From positions 11,780,001-11,844,000 of the forward strand of contig JAMPIQ010000002.1 in NCBI GenBank assembly GCA_024699855.1: 64,000 nucleotides of DNA. The letters are read 5' to 3'. The translations under genes were made by a program, and so were the position numbers. The stretch's first letter is position 1, and every line of letters begins with the position of its first letter. Positions 53,954 through 64,000 of this stretch are shown here, in pieces. The notes under the pieces were generated by a model that was not told the origin of the DNA, made no database searches, and saw only the letters and a list, made by a program, of their open reading frames with translations. The stretch comes from Aphelenchoides besseyi. Lineage: Eukaryota; Nematoda; Chromadorea; Rhabditida; Aphelenchoididae.

Positions 53954-55839
53954 CGAAATCGACAATCGCTCCAAAGAATTCATCGAACGATTGCGTGAAG
54001 CAGTGGAGATTCCATCGGTTTCGGCCGAAGAGAAACATCGAGATGATGTTTTTCGGATGATGAATTGGGCTGAGAAGGTTAGTGAGTGTATTAAGGTCAG
54101 CTATCATTTTGTGTGTGTTGCAGGAACTTTCGGCAATCGGAGTAAAATGTCAACAAATTGAGAATGGCGAACAAACGTTGTCGGATGGACGCAAACTTCG
54201 TTTACCGCCCGTTCTCTTCGGTACATTGGGAGAAGATCCGAAGAAGAAAACCATCCTTGTGTACGGACATCTTGACGTCCAACCTGCTCAGAAATCTGAT
54301 GGATGGGATACGGAACCATTTGAACTTGTAGTCAAAGACGGCAAAATGTACGGTCGAGGATCGACTGATGACAAAGGACCGGTTGTTGCTTGGATAAACG
54401 CAATTGAGGTTTTGAATTCACTGAACGTGGAGATTCCCGTCAATTTGAAGGTATGTGATTAAACTTGAAGTCAACTGTTAACAAACGAAATAGTTCGTCC
54501 TGGAAGGAATGGAGGAAAGCGGCTCGGAAGGACTGGATGATGTTTTGAAGAAACACAAGGATACTTTCTTACATGATGTTGAAGCTACTTGTATTTCTGA
54601 CAACTACTGGCTTGGAAAAAACAAACCATGTCTCACATATGGGCTGCGTGGAATCTCCTATTTCTTAGTTGAAGTTTCGGCTCCAAAACAGGACTTGCAC
54701 TCGGGGGTGTTCGGAGGTTCAATTCACGAACCAATGAACAGTTTGATTCATATTCTCTCAACTTTGAGTGATGTAGACGGAACAATCAAAGTTGAAGGTT
54801 TGGACAAGTTGATTGCGCCGCTAACAAAAGAAGAAGAAGCTTTGTATAAATCAATCGATTTCAATGTCGTAAGTTTGATCGCTTGAGAGTTTAAAGCAAC
54901 TTGTTGTGAGTTCAGGAAGATTATCGATCTGACATCGGAGTGAAAAAATTGGTCAGCGAATCACGTGAAACAATTCTGATGAATCGTTGGCGTTATCCCG
55001 CCTTGTCAGTACACGGAGTCGAAGGAGCTTTCTACGGAAGTGGTAAGATTTAACAGAAAAATTAAATCAGTTTAACAATGAGGAAACTAATCGTTGCTAG
55101 ACTGTTGAAGTTGACTGAAAGTCAAGAGATAATAGATGGAACTAAAACGAAATATTGCAGGTGCTAAAACCGTGATTCCGTCAAAAGTTATTGGAAAGTT
55201 CAGTATTCGTCTTGTGCCAAATATGGAGCCAGGTAAGAATGTGCAGCACTTTTATCTTACGACTAATTACTGCAAACTCAACTTTAAATCAACAGAACCT
55301 GCTTTCAGATGTTGTGGCTGATTTGGTTGTGAAATATATGGAGAAAGAATGGAAGAAATTGCAATCGCCGTGTAACTTCAAAGTTGTTCCGCTTCAAGGA
55401 GGAAAACCATGGTTGGCCGATTTCAATCATCCGCACTATCAAGCGGGTGTACGTGCCATTGAAAAAGGTTGAACGACTGGAAGTTGACTGTTCACCGAAA
55501 TCATTTGCAGTTTTCAAAACAAAACCGGATTTCACTCGAGAAGGTGGCTCAATTCCCGGTAAGAAGATAACTAAGTTGTGGTCTTTTTTGTTGATCATCA
55601 TTTAACGATTATGGAAACGCTCTATTTTTTCAGTTACTTTGACTTTCCAAGAACTTACCGGCAAAAACGTTATGTTGCTTCCATTAGGAAGTTGTGACGA
55701 TATGGCTCACTCTCAGGTAAATTCACTGATAATAATACTTATGAACGAGGGGGTTTAGAACGAAAAAATGAACGTTTCCAATTACATTGAAGGCACCAAG
55801 ACTCTCGCTGCCTATTTGTTGGAATTGGCGTACTTGTAA
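53954..55839 (+). CDS. Cytosolic non-specific dipeptidase (CNDP2-like, M20)
   Basis: Zinc or manganese dipeptidase of the M20A family, cutting dipeptides in the cytosol. From the acceptor at 53951-53953 the exons read [31 protein letters not shown] (metal His), [13 protein letters not shown] (bridging Asp), [12 protein letters not shown] (catalytic and metal Glu pair), CISDNYWLG (metal Asp), DLHSGVFGG (dimer-interface His), [19 protein letters not shown] and DDMAHSQNEKMN (metal His), ending LAYL at 55839. All metal ligands are present. The initiator exon is not identified; the frame is closed by a stop just before 53954, so a short 5' exon must be spliced on. Confidence 0.9.
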
Positions 55840-56220
55840 TCGTTCACATGACTACCGTGATTCACGGCCGTTACTCGGTTTAAACTTATCATATCCGAAT
55901 TCAGACTGGTATCGAATAAACTTTGAGTCTTGTTTCCGAATGTGCAGATTGATTCTATTGTTTCGATTGTCGATCGCTTGTTGTCAGCTAAATTTTACCG
56001 TGATGGTTGGCGAAATTTCTGTTTAGATTTTCACTTCAATGACAAAGTGCATAGCGCCCACACACACAGCTGTTATCGGAACTGGACAAACGGTCCGTAA
56101 ACAGTTGATTTTATTTTTTAATCAAATGGCAAAATTCAAAATCTTTTATCAAACATTCGGTGGTTGTTTCATCAACGAGCAGGTCTATTGAATTTCGCAA
56201 AAAAATTTCGACTGCGAAAA
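55840..56220. other. Intergenic, nothing recognised
   Basis: Contains the dipeptidase 3' flank and the RASSF 5' region. No TATA box is evident. Confidence 0.45.
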
Positions 56221-57124
56221 TGAACGAATCGGAGCTAATTATAAATTTCAATGGCAACCTTCGACAAATCAGTGGTGACGATCTTCAGAACTCGACGGTC
56301 ATTGACTTGATCTACGCACTTGCTCATGAGACGAAACAAAGTGGTCGTTTTATGATGTTCTTGATCAACAAGACAGAGGTAGGGTGTCTTTTATATTCTG
56401 TTCTTGAATATATTTTCAGTCCATCGAACATTTGCTAAGTTCTGATGACGTTCCCTATCACCTTCTTTTGTTTCTAAAACAAAATGGAGTTGAAGCAACG
56501 TTGGAGGTCCGCAAGGCCGATGATTCCGAGTATTCGTTTGACAACGGTTTGCTCAATTCAAGTGATGTTTGGTAGTCGGCGTTTTAGATTCGCAAACTAC
56601 TGACAGTTTGAGAAGTTGGAATCATCACAACAATGAATCACTGGTCCAAATGAGTGACGAAGAAATTCGTGAGTTGATTGTTCAACAAGAGTACGTATGC
56701 TATTCAGTCGGGATTCATAATTTTATTTGAAGTGAAATACTCAAGAAACAAGCCGAGATGATTGTTGAGATTGACAATCAATTTGCGGAGGAAGAAACAG
56801 ACACCGAATTTCTGCAGATGTTGAACCAACGGGTAGTTTGGTTGCAATGAAATCGATTGTCTTATTCACAACACTTCAGAGAAATCTTCAAAGAACGTTG
56901 AGGAATCTACGTTCGATAAATTGGGAAGGTTTGCGATGGCAACGTTCGGAAGACCTCAATCTTCTAAAACATCAGTATAATCAACTGCGACTTCGTTTAT
57001 TAGCAATTAAACAGTAAGCATCTTTATTCATTCAAGTTTACGTCTTTCGTTTTTTAGACAGCTGGAAAGAATGCGAATTGAAGAGATAACTTTGATCCAA
57101 GAAATCGAGTCTTTTCGTTGTTAA
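56221..57124 (+). CDS. N-terminal RASSF (RASSF7/8-like) protein
   Basis: N-terminal Ras-association domain, residues about 1-90 (MNESELIINFNGNLRQISGD, VIDLIYALAHETKQSGRFMM, HLLLFLKQNGVEATLEV), then an acidic linker and coiled coil (ILKKQAEMIVEIDNQFAEEE; RLLAIKQQLERMRIEEITLI), ending ESFRC at 57124. An RA domain at the extreme N-terminus followed by coiled coil, without a SARAH domain, is the RASSF7-10 layout. These are scaffolds at junctions or centrosomes that bind Ras-like GTPases. About six exons with short introns. Shorter than vertebrate members, as expected in nematodes. Convergent with the Josephin gene, about 200 bp apart. Confidence 0.8.
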
Positions 57125-57330
57125 ACGCACCACTAGGGGCTTTCATTCGGTCTACAGTTTGTTGGTAGAATCTCGGTTACTTCTTAATTGCTTTACGTGT
57201 TAACTCTAAGTAAGCATAAGTCTCGCGTAGCTTTACTCTCGAAAATATTCGGAACCAGTTAATGACCTCAAACTGTTAATGTGACTCAATTTATGTACAC
57301 GAACATTTTGGGAACAAATAAACGACCGGT

Positions 57331-57984
57331 TTAGTTATTTTGCGTTTCACCACTCAACAAAACCTTGCTGCGATCTTCGGGACGACACACGATGAACATC
57401 TCGTCCTTACGAGCCAATTTTTCGTTGGCAAACAATGTGAAGTCGTGAATAGGCGCCGGCTCGAGAAGTTTAGAGTCCAAATTGTAGAAGTTGGATCCGA
57501 AGCGTTTAACAGCAAACTATAAATAATAACACAGTGAAATTTCTCTGCTTCTTACCCAATGACGACCGTTACGCAGGAATGGCAGATAAGAATCGGATGG
57601 AACGTTGAAGATGTAAGAGTGCACAGCGGAATGATTGATTTCTTTAGCCGACCTAAAACCCAGTTTAAATCGTAGACAAAAGGGCAACTTACAAACGCTT
57701 GTCAAACCATACACCCTCCAAACCACGTGATTCCAATGCACGCAGTAGGATGTTCACATCGTAATTGCCAAGACCGAGCATAGATCGGTGGGCATTGAAC
57801 CAAACGCTCGAATCGAAACTGAAGGCAATATAAGTTAAAATGATCATAAATTCACTTACTCTTCACATATACGATCGAGTTCCTCTTTTCGGAATTCCTC
57901 TCGCTCGAACAAATTATTCAGAGTATGCAGAAGACAGAACTGACGGCGTTGTCGTTCGTGATAAAATCGCTGTAGTTCGCTCAT
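57331..57984 (-). CDS. Josephin-domain deubiquitinase (JOSD1/2-like)
   Basis: Cysteine protease that removes ubiquitin. Four exons from the ATG ending 57984: [20 protein letters not shown] with the nucleophilic Cys and the following [60 protein letters not shown] with the catalytic His; [11 protein letters not shown] with the third catalytic residue; and a C-terminal [12 protein letters not shown]. This is the bare Josephin domain with no ataxin-3 UIM or polyQ region, so it belongs with JOSD1/JOSD2. All three catalytic residues are present. Confidence 0.87.
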
Positions 57985-60107
57985 TTAATGGAAGTTGCTT
58001 TTGTAAAACAAAATTCAATGAACAATAACAATTACAGAAGAGTGTCATGTCTGACTTCTAGTTGTCAACTTTGACTTTCAAGTCAATAGCACAATAGTAT
58101 TTCTGAATAAAGCAATGGCATATTCTTAAAATTACATGAGAGCTTATTAAGAGATCCTCTTATGTGCTTTAAAGCTGCCTACGAAGTGTTTATGTTTGAT
58201 TGCAAGAATGTTGAGACTTTAAAATAGAACATATATAAACGACTGCACTATGAATACATTTACTTCATTGGAAGTCAACATAAAGAATGTAACTTGTCGA
58301 TCAACATATGGATGAGATGACTTCTGTCGTTTAGTCGTATATCGTCCAATGAAGGCGGGTTGTCCCGAAACCTCAAGGGAGACAAATAGTTGAGTTTGGT
58401 TGAGATAAAGAATGTTCGACTTAACACAAAATTACTGTTCGCTTGCGTGCACAATCTTGTCTGGCAACTCTACTGCTAACAATTAATCAAAGCTGGTCGC
58501 AGATTTCCGCAGAGTCGAAAAAGAAAAACACGTTAGCCAGCATGCGGTTTCCTTTTGTTTCTGGCTCTTGAATAGCCTTAGTTTCAGTAGATGGAAGGAA
58601 CAAGATAGACTTGTGAGCGCTGTCACAACTCCACCCTTTTTTCACTGGTTGTTTCTAAGTGTGGCTTTTTGCCCAACTAATCGTGTATATAAAAGCAATC
58701 CTGTTCAAGTTGTTCAACGAAAATTGCTCGATTGTTGCTCGAAGTATGTGGCGGAGCGCTCGGCATGCAATTCTGAAGAAAGACTCTCGACGGCTTTGAA
58801 AACCCCGTGCTATTGGCCAATTCAACGTCTTAAGTCCGTGCGAATTAACAGATCAATCCAACACATCTTTTTCGAAATGAAATCAACACGAAGAAGATCG
58901 TCCTCTGCGTTTGCCGATGTTCACTATTCTTTTACGGTAAGTCACTGACGAGGGAATTCATGAGAAAAAGATGAGCGAGTTTTCGTTTGTATTAAATGTT
59001 TTCTGCTTGGCAACACGACGCTCTTTTTGTAATTTCCAACCACCGAATCCGTGCATCTGACATCGTCCAAAACAAGATGGGCACTTGCGGTCGAACCTAA
59101 TTTCCTTTAAATTGACCCGTCAGTTGCCACTTCAAAGCTCCGTTCTGCCCTGTGCTTCATATCGTTGCGCGATTAAAATCCTCCGCTAATTGGTACCTTG
59201 TTGGACTCGTTAGCCCACAAACGTCCACTCTTCCGAATTGTCGAATTCCACGCACATTCGATGCGAAAGGAAACTTCTAACGGCGTTTTCTGTTTACAGA
59301 CGTCGGTTATTAGGACGAGTTTTCGTAAAGCTCATTGCGTTTGAGGTGCAATTCAATCCGCCGTGAATGTTTGAGCCGCATCGGCACTTTCGCGCGCTTG
59401 TCGTTAATACACGAACGACCACAGATGTGAATTGCAGTTTGCTCGGTAAAACGATTGACGGCACGTACCAACAAATTGAATAATCCTGATTCGATTTTCC
59501 GGCTTTATTCTCTTGTTGCTTTTTTGAGAAAACCCTGTCGACCGTCTTGTTTCACGTCTAATTCAACGATGTCGTGCATTTTTATCGAAAAATGGCATTT
59601 CAGAAGGCACTCAAAAAAGTGGAATTTCCCACGATCAACAAAAAAAGGAAATTACGTGGAGAAGTGGGTCGAAAGATACAAAGAAAGAGAAAACGTTGTG
59701 GAAAATGAAAGTCTTAAATGACTTCATTAGTTGAATTTGTCATTCCTACAACGTCATTTTGTTGTTGTATGTGACGGCAAACACAAAGCTGTTCTTTGCT
59801 CATCCAACCATGTACGCCGTCTTGACATCAAACTCATCAGTTTTTTGTGTTAAAATTCCGTTTGACGATAACACGCTCTAAATTCAAAAAAGGTTTAGAG
59901 TCATGTATAAGCAGACCGTTAATCTGCTTCGTAGAGTCAGACAATTATCACCCTCGTGTTTATCGTGCTGTCGTTTAAACCGACCGCTTATCATTAACTT
60001 AATTTGTTGTATCCTTGAAATTGCCTTCTCATTTCGTTAAAACAAGAATTTGAGGATGTAAGCAGTGGATTTATGTACGCGAAGTTTATTCAAAAAAGTT
60101 AAGAAAA
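57985..60107. other. 2.1-kb gene-poor region with candidate promoter and first exon
   Basis: A TATA box TATATAAAAG at 58686-58695 is followed at 58877-58936 by a 20-codon frame (MKSTRRRSSSAFADVHYSFT) ending in a strong donor ACG/GTAAGT. This could be an alternative 5' exon of the Rab gene or of an unrecognised gene. No matching downstream exon was found. Confidence 0.35.
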
Positions 60108-61064
60108 ATGCCAAAACGAGCGTCTGATGTTGACACTTTGAATTACCAGGTCGAAGTTTCAATCTTCCGTTTTTTCTTTATTGTCAATTCGCTTTTAGGT
60201 CATGTTGATCGGTGATACAAGTTGTGGAAAAACGTGTTTGTTGATACGATTCAAAGATGGCACATTCATGAGCAACAACTTCATAACTACCGTTGGTATC
60301 GACTATCGAAACAAACTTGTTGAAGTGGATCAATTAAAAGTCAAACTACAGGTGTTACGTGTTTTTAATAACAACAATAATCTTGCTTCTTACTATTAGA
60401 TTTGGGATACTGCTGGACAGGAAAGGTAAGCCAATATGCACAGTCATTGCTCCAGAGACATTTCGTTCGATTGTCTCAAGTCGTTCAATGAAATGTTTCA
60501 TAGTGTTTTGGATAAATAGCTAATGACCCATTACTTTAATAGATTTCGTTCGATCACAACAAGTTACTATCGAGATGCTGACGCAATACTTCTCGTTTTC
60601 GATGTCAGTAACCGGACCAGTTTCGAGAATATTCGAGTAAGTCTAAACCCGATTCAATAGAAATGAGTAATTGTAATTCAGAATTGGTTGGCTCAGATTA
60701 AAGAATACGCAAAAGAGACAGTGGAAATTGTATTAGTGGGTAACAAGGTTGATCTCGGTTCACAGCGTAAAGTGAAAACTGAAGAAGCGAAACAATTGGG
60801 CGCTGTTTACGGTATACCGTACATTGAAACCAGCGCAAAGACTGGAAAAAATGTGAATAATGTATTTGAATTATTGGCCAGGTAAGTATAAAGAATGAAT
60901 ACTACTTAAAATCGCTTGTTCATTGTTTGAAGTTCCGCATTTTTAGAAAGCTCATTGGTGCAAGTAATGGTGAGAAAGTTCAAGACGAAGTGGTGGTTAA
61001 TTTGGCGTCAACATCAAACGTGACCTCCTCCTGGTATCCATCGGTGTGCTGTAGTCGTAGCTGA
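60108..61064 (+). CDS. rab-37: Rab26/Rab37-like small GTPase
   Basis: Vesicle-trafficking GTPase. Six exons: [34 protein letters not shown] (P-loop GDTSCGKT); [12 protein letters not shown] (switch I Thr); IWDTAGQER (switch II); [32 protein letters not shown] (NKxD); and [12 protein letters not shown] (SAK). The C-terminus is CCSRS, a double-cysteine geranylgeranylation signal. The [10 protein letters not shown] and WLAQIKEYA stretches fit the Rab26/37 branch. P-loop residues Thr-Ser-Cys replace the usual Ser-Gly-Val, still allowed by GxxxxGK[ST]. The N-terminus is short compared with vertebrate Rab26. Confidence 0.86.
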
Positions 61065-62935
61065 GTACAAACTAATTACGTTGAGGAGACGAGATTAGCT
61101 ATAAACGCTGCGTTCAAGACTTTGCACAAACCATTTTGTGTGTAAAATTTGAAATAAAATTGATAAGATTTCTGTTTCTGAAATCCACAGTACAATCGTT
61201 TCGTATTCACCATAAACAGCTGTAAATTGAAGTCGATAAAAATGCGTTTAGTCCGCACTCTTAATGAAGTTACTGTTTCCTGTTACAGTACACGTTGAGA
61301 GTCCGAAAGACAATAACGAATTCATATAGCATTTATGGACTTTGTAACATTACCTGTTGACTCATTTACTCAATCGAAAGATTGACGTCAATTCGACAGA
61401 GGATGACAATTCAAATGTTGAAATCCGTTTGTCGGAACGTTCGCACGTCAAACGTTTTTGCGCGTGATTGTCGTGGACGCTGTTGACCAGAACGATCGAT
61501 TCGAAAGCAGCCAGAGGTCTGTTTTCGAAAACACTCTTTGAGCACATACCGTATAGCACAAGACGACTAGGTTTGGGTCGGTTTTCCATTGGCAAAAGTG
61601 TTCGTCCTTTCCTTGTTGAACACCGCCGATGTTTTCGGAAAAACGGGACCACGACTGCTGCGCATTCGCACACCACCGGCGTTATAAGAGTCTCTCCGAT
61701 TCGCAATGAACGCACGCACTTTGGTTTGCTATGCACGACAGAGAGAGAGAGGACAAAAGAGAGAATTCTCGCTTTTCTTTTTTGCTTGCTCTTTCTCTGA
61801 GCGACGTTTAGAGACAACCGCCGACGTTGGTTCGCATTTGAAAGTCTCGTTTGATGTCGCTGCCTTGGGTGCTGTTTTCAGTTGTTGAATTGAGTGAGCG
61901 ATTCGGTTTTGGAATTTCAATTCAGTCGACGCACTTCATATATTTTTGTCTTGCTTCATTTACATACACTTTTAAAGGCCCGTTTTTCGAGTTATCCCAT
62001 TGATTAAAATCCAGAGTCTACGGTTATGGAACACTGTTTCATACGTCGACTTTTGAATGCTCTAAATGGCTGCATTAGAAGTAAGTGTGCAGTAACACAA
62101 AGCTCTTGGTTCACTGTGATTGAACCAATTTTCGTGTTGTTTTGCTTTCGGTTTATTTAAAAACCCGAAGACCAACTTTTCGCTCCCGATCAGTTGACTG
62201 TGAACAGTCGTCAATGCAAATGTGTTCGGTTTTGCGATTCAAATCCAAAATCGATATTGGTACACTCATTGGAAGTGGAGGGTCGCGGATTCGCCGACGA
62301 TTTCGGTGAGATGGCGTCGGCAAAATCACGTTGTTTTCCGTTGCTTGGTTCGCATAATGTGCGCGTTTCATTTCCCTCCGACGGCAACGGAGAGACAACA
62401 AATACCCTTGTGCTGAGCACGTCGTCGATGTGTTGCTCAATTTTATCAATCGTGTATTGCATTGTGTTCATCGTGGAATTCAGCCCATTGTCTTCGATTG
62501 TCGTTTTAGGGTTAGCCGGTGACCGTTGGAAGCGTGCCTAACAAGACATCGCAAGGCCATCGGGACACACGTTCCTGTACAATCAGTTTTGGATTCGGAT
62601 ATAGAAAACGGTGCGATTGTTGGAGTTGTGCGGGTGTGCCTTTGGGTCTAACTTTCATTGTTGTCAGTAGGTTCGATATTCGATTTATGAATTCCCGTTA
62701 TTTTTTAGAACGTTTGACGCCTTAACGCTGTTGGATAAAATTAACTTTTTTTGGTTTTTAACGTAAGTAACGACACGTTGTTTCGTAGTCACGACAGTTT
62801 CTAGGTTTTTGTACTTAAAACACTTGAAAATCTGTCGAGCACCACTTTTAATGCACATCAGTCAACTTAAATCAAATACCAACATCTTATTAACTTTGTA
62901 CAGGTGAGTGGATCAATTGGCTGTAAGTCGAATTT
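61065..62935. other. Upstream region of the HIPK gene
   Basis: A candidate 5' exon at 62026-62080 (MEHCFIRRLLNALNGCIR, donor GTAAGT) and a 76-codon frame at 62312-62541 with a hydrophobic stretch (MCCSILSIVYCIVFIVEF) could be leader exons or a small membrane protein. Neither is supported by homology. Otherwise nothing coding. Confidence 0.3.
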
Positions 62936-64000
62936 ATGATGTCTTGTCTAGAAAACTTTATGCACGGTATTGAAGAAAACAGAAAGCGGAAACGTCAATC
63001 TCCGTTGTGTTCTTTGCGGTCAGAAGACGGTGGAAATTTGTCTATTAACAGTAATGTTCTAAATTCGCGAGGATTGAGTTTAACAAACTCCGTACAAGTA
63101 ATTTCAAGCAACAAAGTAAGTGGCTTGAAGTCATTGAAGAGTCTAATCGATTTATTTCAGTTATCTAACTCTACGGTTTCAACCAACGTTCATCGAAATA
63201 ACTGTGTCGATCGGACCGATTCAACTCATTTGGTTCAATCGTTGATAAGCATTACTTCTGAAGAAGATTCGACAAATTTGGTCGCTTCAAACAGCAGAAC
63301 AAGCAAATCGTCGCAACCAGAAGACCGTTCGGTTTCCAATTCGACAATCACACTCGACTCTGATACGCCCAATAGTAGTGGTGTTCCCCGTTCTTCGGAA
63401 TCGGTTGTCGAGATTGGTGATTCGTCGGACTCGAATAGTGTGATGGCAACAGGAATGGCTTCTCAATTCGGCGGTTTTCCTGAAACAAGTCGACACGAAA
63501 TGGATCTTCTTAAGCAAGCAGTCGATGCGGTCAGTGTTCAACGAATGATGGCACAACCACAGGTTCTAATGCCCGGCGGTATTCCATTACCGCAATATCC
63601 AACAAGTGCTGCACATCTTCAACAACAAGCAGTAGCACAAGCATCTTTGCCTCAACATCATGCGATTGCTCACATGTTACCTGTTGGACCTGCTTTAGGT
63701 TGTTAATGAAAACAAAAACGATTGAACTATAATTTGTTTAGGAGCGGCTATTCAATCGGGATCTGATGCGAGTTCGAGTAGCGGTGGTGCTGGCAAACAA
63801 CTACTAAATACGAAAACTACTTCATCCAAATCACGACAAGCAACGGACGGCGAATATCAAGTCAGTTACATAGTTAATTTTTCAGTCGCTAATTGAATGA
63901 TCATTTAGTTAATCAAAAACGAGTTGCTTTGCTCACCATATGGTAATCAATACGAAGTATTGGAGTTTTTGGGTAAAGGCAAGTTCATTTTAATGTTTTC
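62936..64000 (+). CDS. hpk-1: Homeodomain-interacting protein kinase, 5' part
   Basis: The gene runs off the right edge. From MMSCLENFMHGIEENRKRKR (a basic, nuclear-signal-like start) come a Ser/Thr/Asn-rich disordered region, a Gln/His-rich stretch (AAHLQQQAVAQASLPQHHAI), and then DGEYQLIKNELLCSPYGNQY followed by EVLEFLGKG, the start of the HIPK kinase domain and its glycine loop. HIPKs are nuclear Ser/Thr kinases in stress and transcription control. Introns at 63118-63162, near 63703-63742 and near 63860-63909. The last visible donor is ambiguous: GTAAAG or a GC donor GCAAGT. Confidence 0.87.

Noticed and set aside
57340..57522. Plus-strand 60-codon ORF
   Set aside because: Antisense of the last Josephin exon.
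61362..61920. Overlapping ORFs of 110-151 codons on both strands
   Set aside because: They mirror each other on opposite strands, have no domain and no splice logic; likely upstream sequence of the HIPK gene.

Overview
The window reads as nematode nuclear DNA. Genes are broken by many short introns (about 40-60 nt) whose 3' ends are mostly TTTCAG or TTTTAG. A histone H4 gene carries the Cys73 found in Caenorhabditis H4. The other host genes are typical metazoan or nematode ones: a Fer-like SH2 tyrosine kinase, AGMO, a HIPK and a Rab26/37-type GTPase. The species cannot be named from the sequence.

Left host block (1-12.2 kb): a cytochrome b561 (+), an ankyrin-repeat/SOCS-box protein (-), an alkylglycerol monooxygenase (+), an alpha-arrestin (-) whose first exon holds an intact-looking mariner element, and an SH2-tyrosine kinase (-) whose SH2 pTyr-binding Arg position is Gln.

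Central accessory block (12.2-50 kb): dense with mobile DNA and its debris. It holds one nearly complete Helitron (C48 protease-HUH Rep-Pif1 helicase, 35.0-40.5 kb, broken only by small lesions), three further Helitron pieces, LINE and mariner relics, a 1,259-bp inverted duplication (23.7/30.7 kb) and a G-poor repeat family with perfect C7/G7 hairpins. Among these sit three unfamiliar gene families. (1) A family combining a PARP-type-like zinc finger, a ubiquitin-like domain and a very divergent kinase-like domain, with one intact gene (18.9-21.95 kb) and several broken copies. (2) RPA-like OB-fold proteins, six copies or fragments, two of them next to Helitron parts. (3) A single-domain retropepsin-like aspartic protease, one intact and two dead copies. 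The intact protease is head-to-head with an OB-fold partial gene. A variant histone H4 with a GC-AG intron sits at the right of this block, its 3' end inside a repeat.

Right host block (51-64 kb): a GnT-IV (MGAT4) glycosyltransferase, a CNDP-type dipeptidase, an N-terminal RASSF (RASSF7/8-like), a Josephin deubiquitinase (JOSD1/2-like, -), a Rab26/37-like GTPase, and the 5' half of a HIPK running off the right edge. These look ordinary and intact.

The host genes show no operon-like functional link. The accessory block looks like a site of repeated transposition and local duplication in which the three unfamiliar families have been copied, inverted and fused to Helitron ends. All exon structures were inferred by eye from splice consensus and reading frame, so ends of multi-exon genes may be off by an exon.
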